Of a stretch of DNA of 64,000 nucleotides, positions 42,966 through 56,402 are shown piece by piece. The notes beneath the pieces were generated by a model. The model saw only the letters and a program-made list of their open reading frames with translations, searched no databases and was not told the DNA's origin. A program made the position numbers and the translations under genes. This DNA comes from Sclerurus mexicanus (lineage: Eukaryota > Chordata > Aves > Passeriformes > Furnariidae). The DNA lies in the NCBI GenBank assembly GCA_013396755.1, contig VWZF01003324.1:1-64000 (forward strand), given 5' to 3'. The first letter of the stretch is position 1. Each line of letters starts with the position of its first letter.

Positions 42966-45900
42966 TTACTAGTGATTCAGCACTAACAAAGATTGTCCGT
43001 ATTTGCAGTTGCAGTTAATTCTAGACCCGCTGTCAGCATTTTGCCAGACTATTTGTTTTGTCTCCTTTAGTTTATTTAATGTGTCACTTAGATGAAGCAA
43101 ATAAACCTTTGCTCTGTTTTTCCAGCTCACCAGTGTTCAATTCATTGTAATATATATTAATAAATGATGAATGTACTTGCATTTAATCTCATAATATAGG
43201 GAGTTTTGATTATAAAACCATAAAATGCCATTTTCGTATTATTATTGACATATAAACAGAAATAATTTTGCCTATTTTTTTCATGCTGTTAGCAAGGAGG
43301 TTTAAGACTGACAGAATTCACTAGTTGCCACTGTTTCATACAAAGCATGGAGACCTTAGTATTCAAACACAGCCGTGCTGAGCATCAGTTATTGACTTAA
43401 TTGACAATTACAGCTAGAAAGAAGGGACCTTAAGTTCTTCCTGACAACGAACATGAAGAAAACATTATTTATAAGAGGTTTTATATATATGATTGCTGTA
43501 TAGAAGAACATTAATTATTGGATACTCTATATATGTAAGATACAGAAATAAATTTTAGGAAGGAAGGAAAGATAGCATGAAAACAAAGTACAATCAGATA
43601 GAGAAGAAAGCACAGAACAATAATGGACAGTCTTTTACCCCAGTACTTTTTGCCTACATGATCACTGCAGATTCACTCTGAACAGGCACTCTCAGTCCCC
43701 CTTTTCTAGGCTGATAGAGAATGTTTGGCAGCACCTTGGCATGGTAGTGTTGTCTTATGCAGGGCTCTCCCTTTTTTATCATACTTTGGTGATACCTTTC
43801 TATTACCAGGAAATGACAATGCAATGGGCATACTTTGCTATCATTTACATGTCTTTTGTATCAAAAGACATTGTATTAAATGGATTGCATCAGTGGTCTA
43901 AGAACTGGTAGGACAAAATCAGTTCATTCCAGATAAAACAATCGTGAGAGGTGCTGTCCAAATATTTGTTGTCTAAAGGAGCTCATTCCAGGATTATTTT
44001 ACAAACATTCATGGGGAAAATTTCTATGAGTCATGCCTTGGTCCAATATTTAACTACAATTTAAAGATCTTCTACCGTGCTTACTGGATGCAACTCTATG
44101 ACATGTTGTTGTAGCATCGCGCTAGAAGTCTTTACACATGGCAAGAAGTCAAAAAGTGAAATTTCTGGGTGCAATAAGGGCTGACAAACAAGCTGGTACA
44201 ACTAAAAAAGGCACAATGTATGCAGAGCTGTTGCTTGCATATGGTATATCATGGAATTTCCCTTTTGCTTTTATTTACAGAACATTCAAGCATTATAAAT
44301 ATGCTACTTTGTTCTAGCACTGGCTGTGGAGCATGCACTGGTTGATGGGGACCATTCACAAGTGAAGCTTCTTTTCACCCCAGAGTGGCTTCAGAGTGAG
44401 GGCCTGTCAGTGTAGCGTGGTATTTGATGGGGAGCACCACTGAGTCTTTCCTCCATGGAGTCAAAGATGGTCATTGACAGACTGAAGTGTTTGTGGCAAT
44501 TTTGTGCATGAGTCTTGGATTTGTGTCTGTTGTCGCTTACTGGGGAGTCCAGAAGAGTCAGGGACTCAGTTTTTGCTAGAATCCACCACTTAATATTGGA
44601 CTGTCTTTTCTGATGTATCCCATAAAAGGGCAGTGATTGGAGTTTTTTATTGTTCAGTCTCACTGACTTTTATAAGCATGTGATTAGACAGTGCACAAAT
44701 ACACAATGTCAGTTCTCTAGAATTCCAGCTTTCTGTCCCTAGGTGAATGTGCCTTGTATGAGTGCCTTTTATTCCCTGATATTCTACATGATTTCATAAT
44801 CAGCACTTCTCCTCTTTCATTGATTGTTAGTGCTTTAAATTGAAAAAATGTAAGTATAAATCTTCCACTCCTTGAATTTTTGTGAAATTGAAATCTGAAT
44901 GCAAAAAAACAAACAAAAACAAAGAAAAAACCCCACCAAAACTCATCAAACACACCCACACCTCCCCTTGCCTCCCCACCCAAAAAAAAGAAAAAAAAAA
45001 AAAAGGAAGAAGAAAGAAAGAGTATCCAGTCAACCTGTGTTACCTGTTCATACTCCTATAACTCAGTTTTATAGCTAAGTGTGCATCCTGTCTAGGTTTC
45101 AGCTAGGAATGAACTTCTCTTTGACATTTCTTAGAGAGGGCAGGGCTACTAGCAGTATAGGAAGGCAACAACTGCCTTAAGTTTTTTACAAGAAAAATCA
45201 CTTGTTCGTGTATATATTCCAGTTGTTGAACTACTTTCCCTTATAGGAGCCCTAGGTTTGTTTTGTTCTCCCCAAATTACTGCAAATTTCCACTGGTCCC
45301 TGCATTGTGCAGCAGAATGAAGTTGCTGTTTTCAGATATGCCTCACTTTAACTTCCGAAAATAACAATGTATAACATGCAATAACTCATTTAATAGGGTT
45401 AATAAATTAAGATATTATTCTAACAATTCTAATAATATATTTCTATAAGAGTGGTAAGATTGGAAAACCAAGTGCTGAAAAAATTTGAAAGAACTAAAAA
45501 GTCAAGTTATTTGGTTAATATCATCTTAGCAGAGTATGTTCTGTGGACTTTCTGATAAACATATATTTAAATTTAACTTTCCTACTTGATAGCAAGAAGA
45601 ATTACCTTTGCTTTTGTCATATTATTCACAAATACTAGCAAGCTAACACTGAAAGACTAGAATATCTTTATTTCCAAAGGCGGATTCTAAAAAATGGGTT
45701 TGGTTTTGTAGTAAATGGTTCTTGTATAGTTATGTCCCAAGCTTCTCCTCTACATTGTTAAAGTTAAATCATTCATAGAATGAAAATTAGTTACATAAAG
45801 AAAAAAATATTCAAAAGGAACCTGTTTCTCTTTGGTGAGTCATATAGCATGAGCCAATTTATGTAATATGAACATATAATTAAAGAAATATATTTAAAAA

Positions 45901-46485
45901 AATTAAAAAAAGCTGATAGATATGCAGGTGGTCCAAACAAGGCAATGTGAGGTAAGTAACTGGATTTCAGTACAATAATTTCATAAATGATAAAACTGTT
46001 CTACAGATAAATCTGTTTAGGCTGCACATGTGCTGTCTGGCATATTACCAACACTGCGTAACTCTTACCAACACTCCATTGTAACTTTGATCCTCAGAGA
46101 TTACAAGCAGTGTCATTAGTCTTCTGATACGTTGCAAGGGGTGTAACTTTGTGCAATTGCCAGTGTGCGAGTCAAAGGTTTAAAGAAGCTGAGAAATTGA
46201 ACTTTGCACACAGTTACAGCTGTTTCCCAGCCTTGAAGCTGCAGTTTGTCGAGAGGGTAACTGGGACACTGGCCTTTTTACAGAAGCAGCATGCCTTCAT
46301 GGCAGTAAATAAGAAATACAGAAATAGTAATTTCCTTACCTGATAGAGTTTTCTGCTAGATTTTATGTTTTGTCATGGTTATTGACTGTGTATTGTTAAA
46401 TGAAACTGTCAAGGAGCAAAACTGAGCACTGCACCATTCATGGTGCCCATTGTTTAGTCATTAGCGCACAACCCATTACAGTTAT
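42966..46485. other. AT-rich unique sequence with A/C-rich low complexity
   Basis: No gene was recognised. A long A/C/G-rich low-complexity tract lies at about 44903-45022 with a run of 14-15 A. A 90-codon minus frame (44391-44663) has no identifiable domain. Confidence 0.5.
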
Positions 46486-46537
46486 GACTGTGCCAAACAG
46501 TCTTTGACTGTGCCGAACAGTCTTAGACTGTTCTGTC
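46486..46537. repeat. 20-bp tandem repeat, each unit a small hairpin
   Basis: Units gactgtgccaaacagtcttt (46486-46505) and gactgtgccgaacagtctta (46506-46525) are followed by a partial third. Each unit pairs GACTGT with ACAGTC around a 5-base loop. Confidence 0.88.
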
Positions 46538-46539
46538 TG

Positions 46540-47582
46540 TCCACTAACCTATACCACATGGTCTAGACACAGCTAAAGGGATAACATGCACCGAGTCAGT
46601 AGCAGATGGAAATTGCCTTCTAACTACTGTCCCCAAATCTTTAGATATTCATGTGCTCTCATACCACAACCTAGGGCATTCAGCACATACTCTCAATTTC
46701 CAGCTCCCTATTATGATAACACCATTCTGACAAGTTGTAAAATGGTCCTCATCCCTTGGAATATTGAAAATTATATTATAGGAGTATCTCAGTATACCAT
46801 ACATGACATTAAAGAGCTATCTGGACTGGTATGTGCCTTCTCTCTCAGGGTCAAGATATGATTCTTTTTGGTTATATCCTGACCACACACAATCAGATTT
46901 GTGTGAGTTTGGCAGTTGCTGGCTTTTCTGACACATGCCTTTCTGCAGCAGAATGTGGAGAGGTCACTTCTGCAATAGATGGTTGTACTGCTCTCCTGGA
47001 ATTTCTACTATTCACTAAAAATTACTCCCCCTACCCAGTCCCCAGCTGAGCATTTTAGTAGTCCAGAAGTATTCAATACACACAAGTAAGTATATCAAAA
47101 TACTGCAGAATTAAGAGTGTTCACTCTAGCTGCTTTAAGTATCTGACTTCAGTGTCATTTGTAGTTAGTAACCTTTGTTTCCTACATATTGTCCATGAAG
47201 AGATATACTTCTATAAAGCAATCTGGATAGACTATTGTCTCAAAACCTTCAATTTAAGAGGACTTAGCCTCCAGCTAATGTTTCCAGGTGACACAGAGTG
47301 AAGAACATATTTACAAGCACTTTTCCTGAGGTTAAAATTGAGTTCTTTACCTGGAAGTCAAAGGTAGTAACAGACATTTGAAAAGAGACCATGTACTTCT
47401 CATTTGCTCAGTAGCAATTATCATAAATTTGTAAGGAGAATTCAGTTAGGTATGTGTCTGTGCTTATCAGTTGTACTCTGCCATTTATCATTTGACATTT
47501 AAGTTTTGTCAGCCTAAGTGTCTCATACTTTCCAAGGCCTGCCATGCACTTTCATTGCCATGTGGGTCCCTAAAACTAAAGG
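46540..47582 (+). other. Possible upstream extension of env-like pseudogene
   Basis: Two overlapping frames (46586-46861, 91 codons; 46831-47049, 72 codons) are rich in Tyr, Pro and Cys and precede the env-like segment on the same strand. I could not tie them to a named domain. They may be the decayed N-terminal part of the same env or chance frames. Confidence 0.25.
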
Positions 47583-47583
47583 T

Positions 47584-47621
47584 ATGATGATGGTGATGAT
47601 GATGGTGGTGATGATGATGAT
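47584..47621 (+). repeat. (ATG/GTG)n microsatellite
   Basis: An imperfect run of atg, gtg and gat triplets, 38 bp long, lying in an open frame (47518-47814) where it would encode a Met/Val run. Confidence 0.9.
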
Positions 47622-47639
47622 AGTTCCAAGAACCCAGAT

Positions 47640-49590
47640 GGTACAGAATGGAATACTTCTTCCAAATCTTCCTGAATATGAAGCCAGACCCATTATGAAA
47701 ACAGAAGTAACAACTGGACAACAGGATGGAGCAGGAAATTCCACCTGTAAAATGATCTCATTTGATTCTATTCAGATGGTAAGAACACCATGGCTCAAAG
47801 CCAGGCAAGAGTGAAGCTGAATATTTATGGCAAGTGTGCCTAATCACAGAAAATAGAATTTTACTAAATGGTGATGAAGCCAATGGATTGTGGTGTACTG
47901 GTTTCTTTTAAATTCTGAACCCAAACCCCCATATTGTCCCCACTGGATAAGAGGAGAGCCTCTGTTAATACCCGTTAAATCCTTGAATGAGTCCTCACAC
48001 CTATTACAAAAGCTGCCTGTATCGAGGCATTTCCATAGCATAACCATATTAATATTTCCATTTCAGCCACTGAATTATGACATACTAGAATCATTAAGGG
48101 AGCCCTTGCCATCCTCAAACATTATCTGATTGCAAAATAAGATGAAATTGAGACATGCACTGATTTCAATGCTCCGTTTGTTTTAAGAGAGATTTTGAAG
48201 ATCCGGGAGAAGCCCTACTATGCAGAGATATCCCTACCTGGACAACATTAATGATACCATAAATCATGAGTGAGAGATGGGGTAGGATAATACATCTAGT
48301 GAAACCAAATACACAGGTCACAAGATCAGATAAATAATTCCCTGGAACCAGAACTCTGTGATAGTCCACCCAATGCTCAGAGATGGAGAGAACTATGTAA
48401 TCAAGCCTTAGCATTAAGCATTCTAAGCTGCAATTAAGAGACAGCCTGGCAGCATTGTCCAGGGTCTAATTCATGCAGTTCAGAGACGATCCCCAGTTCA
48501 GAGAAATGAGGGTAGCAATCAGAGACAAAGTACTCCAAACACTCAGAAGACTAGTTGCTGTTCAGTAAGTGTTGCATTAAAACACAACATAGAAAAGGAA
48601 GTATTGTGCATGTGGAGCTTTATGCATGACTTTAACTGAGATAAATACATATTGGCACAACAAAAGCAAACTTGGGCTACACAATGCATCTTACTACATC
48701 CGAGACCCCTGATAGGACTATTGAAACCCTATCCCCACAAACTCCTAAAATTGGATCCTCTACCATTAAACATACAGGCCAGCAACAAGTGCCATTTAGT
48801 CCTTCTTTGTTCCTTAAATGACTGGAATTATCAATGTAGACTAATATCTCTGCAATTAAACCTGTTTATTCACCATTCCTGCAGGATGGTTAGTGTGGTT
48901 ACATGGATGATCCAAAATGATAAAGGAGAGATGTGATGGACATCCTCAAAAAAGTATTAAGAATATTAAATAGGATGAATGCTGAAGTCCTAGCAAACAA
49001 AATAAATTCACTAACAAGTGGTTTATACCAATCAGAACATCCATTGTCATCTTCCTTATCAGCATTAGGAACTAATCAATGGTTCCTAACAGATATATAT
49101 GGGAAAGGATTGATGAAAATAAACCAGTATGTGTTACACTCTTAGCTGTATTCAAGATCAGTTGTGGATAAAATTTACAATGTAGCAATTATAAGGGAAG
49201 GTGCACAAGGACACCTTGCCTACTGAAACGGAAAAGGTCGTCTGGGATACTGCAACTAAATTCGAAAGCGAATTCCAATATTCATAGCATTTAGTTAATT
49301 TCACCTATGACTCTACTGTCAGTAAAGCCACAGGGGTCTTTTTGACAATACACAATAATTCAGTATATCCCAAATACCCAGTTGTTGCCTTGGGACTGAA
49401 TCACTTTGGAACTCTATCCAATGGAACAGAGGGTACAGGTGCAATAAAATGAGAACACATAGAAACTAATGTTGTCCATGTATTATATGGGATGAAGAAG
49501 GACCTATTTGTGAAAGGAATAAGTTTAAGACCCAAGGGACAACACAATCTGTCACACCTGGTCCAGAAAATTCCTGCAGATTATTGAAGA
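47640..49590 (+). pseudogene. env: Degenerate retroviral env-like pseudogene, 5' part
   Basis: A chain of open frames on one strand (47518-47814, 47890-48129, 48652-48936, 48933-49145) is followed by frames with scattered stops to about 49590. The best segment reads LRILNRMNAEVLANKINSLT and ALGTNQWFLTDI, a helix-rich TM-ectodomain-like sequence. Next come TATKFESEFQ and LVNFTYDSTVSKATGVFLTI in broken frames. Together with the Cys-rich piece at 51874 this looks like an avian ERV Env unrelated to the one at 5.5-6.9 kb. The SU portion (before 48.6 kb) is uncertain. Family recognition is from memory of avian ERV proteins, so confidence is moderate. Confidence 0.5.
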
Positions 49591-51873
49591 TAACTTTTTT
49601 GAAAGTGGTGTGGGAGCCAACATGGAAAGATGTGTTGGTGGACCTTGTACTAACAAATTAGGAGGGACTTGCTGAAAGATATAAAGGTTGGGGCAGGATT
49701 GGCCGTAGTGACCATGAGATGGTGGAACTTGGGATCCTGTGTAGGGGAAGCAAAAGAGTAAGCAGGGCTAGAACCATAAAATTCTGGAAAGCTAACTTAG
49801 ATCTCTTCAGGGACCTGCTTAGAGGAATCCCATGGGATAGGGCTCTGGAAAAGAAAGGAGTCCAAGAGAGCTGGTCATAATTTAAGCACAACTTCCTCCT
49901 AGCTCAAGACTGATGTAATCCCCATTTTCTGATGAAGAAATCAGGCAAAAAGGGCAGAAAACCTGCATGGGTGAGCAGGGAGGTCCTAGTAAATCTCAAA
50001 TGCAAGAAAGAAAATTATGAGATGTGGAAAAAGGGACAGGCCATGTGGGAGGACTATGGGAACTTTTTCAGGGTGCGCAGGGATGTGACAAGGAAGGCCA
50101 AGGCCCGCTTGAAATTGAGTCTGGCAAAGGATATCAAGGACAACAAGAAGGGCTTTTACAAGTATGTCAAAAGCAAAAGGAAGATTAGGGAAAATGGGAG
50201 GTTGCTGAATCAGGTGGGTATCCTGGTAATGGAAGACACAGAGAAGGCGGAATTACTGAATGTCTTCTTTGCCTCAGTCTCCACTGCTAAGGCCACCTCT
50301 CAGGAGTTCCAGACCTTGGAGGTAAGATAAGAAGGCTGGAGAAAGGAAGACTTCCTGCTGGTTATAGAGGGTTGGGTAAGAGATCAGCTAGGTAGACTAA
50401 ACACCCATAAATCCATGGGCCCTGATGGGATGCACATACAGGTGCTGAGGAAGCTGGCAGATCTGTTGCTTCTGCTGTCATCTTTGAAAAATCATGGGGA
50501 ATGAAAGAGGTGCCTGATGACTGGAGGAAATCCCATGTTACTCCCATCTTTAAAAAGGGCAGGAAGGACGACTCAGGAAATTGCTGACCAGTCAGCCTTA
50601 CCTCTATCCCTGGAAAGGTAGTGCAACCAAGCATTCTAGAGGTAATCAACAAGAAGGTAGAAGAAAAGAAAGTCATGAGAAGAAAGTCAGCAGGAGTTGA
50701 CCAAGGCAAGTCATGCTTGACCAATCTGACAGCCTTCTATGATGAGATGGCAGGATGGGGCAATGAGAGCAGTGAATGTTGTCTACCTCAACTTAAGCAC
50801 TTTTGACACTGTCTCCCATTACATGCTTGTAGGTAGGCTGTGGAAATGTCATTTAGATGAATGGCATTGAGGTGGATCAAGAACAGACTGAATGGCAGAG
50901 CTCTGTGTCATGATCAGCAGAGTAGAATCCAGCTCAGGCCTGTAGTCAATGGCATTCCCTAGGGTCCAGTCTTGTTTATCAGTGACCTGGACAAAGGGGC
51001 AGAATGTACATTCATCATTTGCTGATGATATGAAACTGTGGGGAGTGGCTAGTATACCTGAAGGTAGTCCTGCCATTTAGTGGAAACTTGGTAGGCTGCA
51101 GAACTGAGCAGAAACCTAATGAAATTCAACAAGGGTAAGTGTAGGGTCCTGCATCTGGGTAGGAATAACCCCAACTACAAATACAGGTCAGGGGCTGGCC
51201 CACTAGAGAACAGCTTTGTAGAGTAGAACGTGGGGGTCTTGGTGGATGACAAGCTGATGATGAGCTGTCAGTGCCCTTGTGGCCAGAAGGGCCCATGGTA
51301 TCCCGAGCTGCATCAGAAACAGCAGATCAAGGGAGATGATCCTCCCCCTCTGCTCAGCCCTAGAGAGGCCACATCTGGAGTACTACGTCCAGTTCTGGGC
51401 CCTGCAGTAAAAGAAGGACAAGGAGCTACTTAAGAGGGTCCAGCAGAGAAACACAAAGATGATGAGGGGTGTGGAGCATCTCTCTTATGAGGAGAGCCTG
51501 CAGGAGCTGAGCCTGTTTAGTCAAGAGAAGACTGAGAGGGGATCCCATTCTTATAAATACCTCAAAAGCAGGTGCCAAGAGGATAGTGCCAGACTCTTCA
51601 CTGGTGCCCAATGACAGGATGAGGAGCAATGGCCATAAATTAAAAGACAAGAAGTTCCACCCCAACATGAGGAAGAACTTTACATTGAGGGTGGCAGAGA
51701 ATTGGAACAGGCTGCCCAGGAAGGTCATGGAGTCACCCTCCGTGGAGACATTCAAAACCCACCTGGACACATTCCTCTGTAACCTGCCCTAAGTGACCCT
51801 GCCTTGGCAGCAGAGTTGGACTGGATGATCTCCAGAGGTCCCTTCCACCCCTAGCAATTCTGTCTTTCTGTGA
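49591..51873 (+). mobile_element. CR1 LINE, 2.3-kb copy (EN end, RT, 3' end)
   Basis: This is the longest CR1 in the window. It starts with the endonuclease C-terminal region (VDLVLTN-like, SDHEMVELGI at about 49620-49735). It continues with a 132-codon frame (49932-50330) from the linker (KPAWVSREVLVNLKCKKENY) and then RT pieces, including FADDMKLWG at about 51017. It ends with WNRLPRKVMESPSVETFKTH, then gactggatgatctccagagg and the octamer region. Numerous frameshifts and stops show it is dead. It splits the env-like pseudogene, giving a relative age: CR1 insertion came after that ERV. Confidence 0.93.
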
Positions 51874-52105
51874 TATTTGTACTGACACTGAAAAAGATGT
51901 TTGTCATTTTGAAATACACCCTGATGAACCCCCTGAAACTGTACTTGCATATTTTGGAGAAGAATGTGTTTGTATGAGAACTTTTTGTGACTCTGTATTT
52001 ACAGATAACATCCCTGTAGAGACAAGCAATCACTGAAATGTCTGTGTCTGTAATTTTGCCAGGATTTTGGGATGCAAATGTAAGTGTTCAGAGTTTAGAT
52101 GAAGT
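51874..52105 (+). pseudogene. env: Env-like pseudogene, Cys-rich 3' part
   Basis: Immediately after the CR1 a frame reads TEKDVCHFEIHPDEPPETVL, then FGEECVCMRTFC and, past a stop, NVCVCNF. The CxC pairs and the Glu/Asp-Pro segment look like the Cys-rich part of the same Env as at 47.6-49.6 kb, in the order expected. Homology ends by about 52105 with no membrane anchor, so the 3' part is lost. Confidence 0.5.
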
Positions 52106-52859
52106 TTAAAACCCCACATTACGCAAGAAAAGAAACCACACATTTATACTGTAGCACCTAAAAGAAGAAAGGTATGGGGAGGAGAAGCAACAGAACAGAA
52201 ACAGAAAAGAGGCAGGATGGTTTAAGGATAGCTTTTCAGTTTGTATCTCAAAAACACTCTTGACTCGACCTCCCTCATCATCTCTCTATCAGCAATCTAA
52301 GACAAGCTGCCCTCCACACACCATAGCCACTCCACTTTCTTCCTTTTGCCTCAGAGTCCTAGGGACAAGCTGGCACCAAGACCCTTCCTACAAGATCCAG
52401 AGTTGAGTTGCTTCTTTACACACCAAAGGGCAAGAACAGATAGGGATGGCCAAAAGAGGAGCCTGGGAGGAGGATGCAGCCACATCAGCTGTGAAGGAAC
52501 TTTCTCATCCAGGGGCATTATCTCTTGTCAAGAGCAACATCATCTCGGCTTTTTGCAATGTGCTGCCAGTCCCAGATAAAGAAGGTGTGTTCAGGTGATC
52601 ACACAGTGTTTTCCCACCAAACAGAAGTTTTCCATCTCTTAGAAGGCAAGGAGTAGGCAAGATCGAAAGGATTTCGGTCAGAATGGTACACACAAATTCG
52701 GTCATGGCCTATCTTATAAAGTTGAATGAGCTGTGAAAGAATTTTCAAGGCGTTGTTTTTTTAAAGATTAAGACTGCTCTAGAAATGGCACAAGTCATTC
52801 CTAGGATCATGTGAACTCACACGACTCTAAAGGTATACAGCATGCACTGAAGCTATGGC
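52106..52859. other. No recognised feature
   Basis: Mixed-composition spacer. Open frames up to 77 codons have no recognised domain. Confidence 0.5.
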
Positions 52860-53005
52860 TGCCTTTGTAATCCCAGTCATTTCTCGGAATGGTGACTTCC
52901 AAGAATAGTGACACCACCACCTTCCTGAGCAGCCTGTTCAAATGCTTAACCACCTGAAAAAGAAATGTGCCTTTTTGGCAGAAGCACATTGAAATCCAGT
53001 TAAAC
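52860..53005 (-). mobile_element. Short diverged CR1 fragment
   Basis: The minus strand reads FQVVKHLNRLLRKVVVSLFL, the CR1 ORF2 C-terminal motif in diverged form. Both ends are ragged. Confidence 0.7.
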
Positions 53006-56000
53006 AAGGTTTGCACCACATCATGAATATATGATTTCTTCTGTATTTATTGCTGTATTTTTGTAGTTGTGTTTACTGATGTACTGAGCAAACGTATTTC
53101 ATATTTTTTTAATAAAATTTATGAATAGGCATTTGGAATTCTGTGTGAAAAAGATTAAAGTTTGTAACTGTATTTCAATTATGCACAAATTTCTGTGGTC
53201 TTCCTAACCTAGCCTCAGCTGCTCTGTACCCCCTTCTTAGACAGTTTTAGCTATCTTTTTTCAGGCATACCAGTTATGATCCTGCATATGAAGCATGGGA
53301 AGTATGTAGCCCAGATGTTTGAGCTTTTCCAAAGTTTTTAATAAAAATACATCTTGAAATCAATTATTAATTTTTTAATCATATCCCATGTTGAAATGAG
53401 CAATGTTTAACACATAAGTAGGACATGAAGAGAAAATAAAAAAAAAACCTGCAGGAATTGGAACATGGAGGGCTATGTTACTTTCTAAGAATTTCTGTTG
53501 TTTAGAACTTAAATGTCTGATTTTTCTCATCAGACTAGAGCATCTTAACAAAACTGATGGCAACAAAGACAAAAAAATCACAGCAACTGCCCTTTTCTTT
53601 TGCATTATTTACAATTTGGTTATCTGGTTGCTCTGTTTTTGTCTTTGGAATGGGCAGAAGCTGAGGGCAAGAGAGACAATGTTTTGTTTATAGCATAATG
53701 TGCATCTTGAAAATAAACATGGTATTCAATATAGTGAAGAGAGAAACAACTGGTTTGGGGAGTAGCACAAAAAAACTTACCAATTGCTTGACATGTCTGA
53801 ACTATACTCCTTGCAGAGTTGTTAATTCACTGTCTTTTTTGAAGGCTTATAATGTTTTTTTATATTTCTGACTTTTGACTTTGGGAGGAAACTTCCCATG
53901 TTTCTATAGCAAAATCACGTACAATAATAAACAACTAATTTCAAGACTATTTAGCTCAAATTCCCTTCCATAAATAATTTAAAAATGCCTCTTCACACTG
54001 AATTTTATAGAGAACCTAACAGCAGAGGCACAACACTTCTTTTCTGCTATAGTTTAGAGAGTGACAGTCAGATCCTTACTACTGCAACCAAGATGAGCTC
54101 TACACGGTTAAACATGTGGAAACCACTACACAGTGAACTCACAGATTCTCTTCCCGTAGTTAAACTGTAAAAATAAAAATACCATCTTTGTATGTTTGGG
54201 TTGGAATGTGCTTCTTCAGCCAAGCTGTGGCTATTGCAAAATTATGCTGGACCTTGGCTCAGTCTCAATTGGAGAGGCTCAAAGAGTTTGTAAGATATTA
54301 ACTCAAGTGAAACGATATGCAGAAAAGCAGTAGATTTTTTTTCCATGTGCAGTGATTCAGTTTCTGCTCTACAGTTTTAAATTCTAAACACTGAAAGCAA
54401 ATAAGCAGTTTTAGTCTGTATAAAGACATGTGCTCATTTTGTTTTCTCAGTCCAAGTCTATGAATTGGGAAATGACAGCAAACCTTGAAAGGAAAGCCTC
54501 AAGAGAGCTGGTCTGCTGAAGGACTGGAGACCTAGCAGTCAGACAACTTGCTCTGTATTGAATTTCTGGATTTTGTGTCCTGTGCCATTTAAAGTTTTCA
54601 TTACTATATCTTCTCAGAACAGTAGTACTGAATCAGACCAAAATATCCTGGTCACCGTCAGTGGCAAGTTATTAAGGGGTGTAAGTACAAACATAAACTG
54701 GTCTTTTCCCTACCATTTCTCCTGGCTTTATGCAGTCTGTGGCTTAGGAACTCACCAAGGTGGAGGCTGAAGTAGCAGGGGTTTATGATCTATATTCCTT
54801 GAATGGGTCCAACCCTCCTCAGCGAGCTGGAATAGTGAGATCTATCAGCTGATTCAGTGTAATTAGAATTAGTTCTGTAGCCTATCTCAAACATCCTGAG
54901 ATGGAACTTGAGAGAAAAACTTGAATTTTTTTTGTTTTAAGAAATATTTAATTATCATTCCCCATTCACACACACCACACACTATTTTAACTGATTTCTA
55001 TTTTGTCCCCATAAAGTAAAGAATTTTCAAAGCTTTTGTGAGGGAAGCAAGTAGGAGAGACACATCCCAAAGATGTCTTGTTAACCACCACGTGGCTAAG
55101 GTCTGAGTTAAGGTCTTAATAAATCTGCTTGTTATGCAGGTCAGTTTTAATTTACACTATCTCACCTAGCAGATAATCATTTGATACCATTTACCACTGG
55201 CTATGCTGTTGCAAAGAAATAATGCATATCCATAGCTATTGCCCAAGTTGCTGCAAATATTATCTCTTCATGCCCTTTCCTTTTTTAGAACAACTTTTAA
55301 TTTTCAAAGCAAATTCTTGATACTTTTCTTCCAGACCATCACTAGCCACTCTGCTTCTGTGCCTCAGGCATTGTTTTGCATTTCCCTGGACAAGTGACTG
55401 TTCCAAGTCCACTATGTCCTGTGCTCCTGCGTTCTTCAAGTCTACACAAATTGTTCCTCCTGTGTATGGCCACAGAGCAGACCATTCACTAGTGTCTCTA
55501 GTTCTTCCATTCTTCAGCTTTTCTCAGTTGGGTATTTCTCAACTGATGTGTTTACTTGATCCATTTTCTTGCTCTCAGTGCTGTAAAATTCTCCATTTCA
55601 CAAATATGTGGAAAAGATTTCTTTGTGAACATGAAGTTCTTTTTCCTTTGTTGTCTTACATTGTTTTTTGTGGTATTGTGAAAACTTACCTAAAAACAAC
55701 CTCTCTTGTGTGTAATGGTGATCTCTCTACATTTTTTTTTTGGTCTTGTTTTGTTTTGTTTTGTTTTGTTTTTATTTTTATTTTTTGCATGTGTCTGCAG
55801 ACAGTTTTTTAATGCTGCATAGACAGGGAATGAAAGTAGATTCATCCCCCAGAATAGCTCTGAAAGTTTCGTGCATGGTTCATATTAACTGGCATGCACC
55901 CAGAAGTATGGGATGAATAAAGAAAATCCTGAGGATAATAAAATTGTGCAGTTAAAGATGTGAATGTAGGCCAAATTGTACAGTGAAGTTAAGGAAAAAA

Positions 56001-56299
56001 AGACAAAATATAGGGTGCTGTTGGAGTAGAGTCAATACCAAGAACATTCAATCCTTATCTATAAAACTTATGCATTCAGAAAGGTGGCACCTGCTGCTGG
56101 TTTTGTTGATAACTGACAAACCTTGAGCATTCACAAATCCAGAGCTTTTTCTAAGAAGGTGATGAGTGGGCTGTAGTTATGAACTGTACTGCTTTGGCAG
56201 GCACAAGTACTATAAACTTCAGAATCAAGTAAAAAACGGTTGCATCACATCTCAAAGCTAATGTAACAGATGATAAGTGAACATCAGGTTCATAACCAC
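53006..56299. other. AT-rich unique sequence; (TTTTG)n tract
   Basis: No gene was recognised. The longest open frame (55414-55812, 132 codons, +) ends in a Phe-rich run produced by the T-rich tract and shows no domain. Confidence 0.5.
55745..55787 (+). repeat. (TTTTG)n/T-rich simple repeat
   Basis: Five or so ttttg units are followed by ttttta units. Confidence 0.9.
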
Positions 56300-56402
56300 C
56301 TTTGAGCAACCTGGTCTAGTGGAAGGTGTCTTTGCGCATCACAGCAGTGTTGGAATTAGGTGATCTGTAAGAACCCTTCCACCACAAACCATTCTGTTAT
56401 AA
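56300..56402 (+). mobile_element. CR1 3' tail
   Basis: The stretch tgagcaacctggtctagtgg...aggtgtctttgc...gaacccttccaccacaaacc is a diverged CR1 3' untranslated segment of about 100 bp. Confidence 0.7.

Noticed and set aside
44391..44663. 90-codon minus-strand frame as a retrocopy
   Set aside because: No homology recognised, no poly(A) or flanking repeats; insufficient support.
47518..47814. Frame with Met/Val run as a membrane protein
   Set aside because: The apparent hydrophobic run comes from a triplet microsatellite.
55414..55812. 132-codon open frame, hydrophobic C-terminus
   Set aside because: The hydrophobic part is a translation of a T-rich simple repeat; the rest has no domain.
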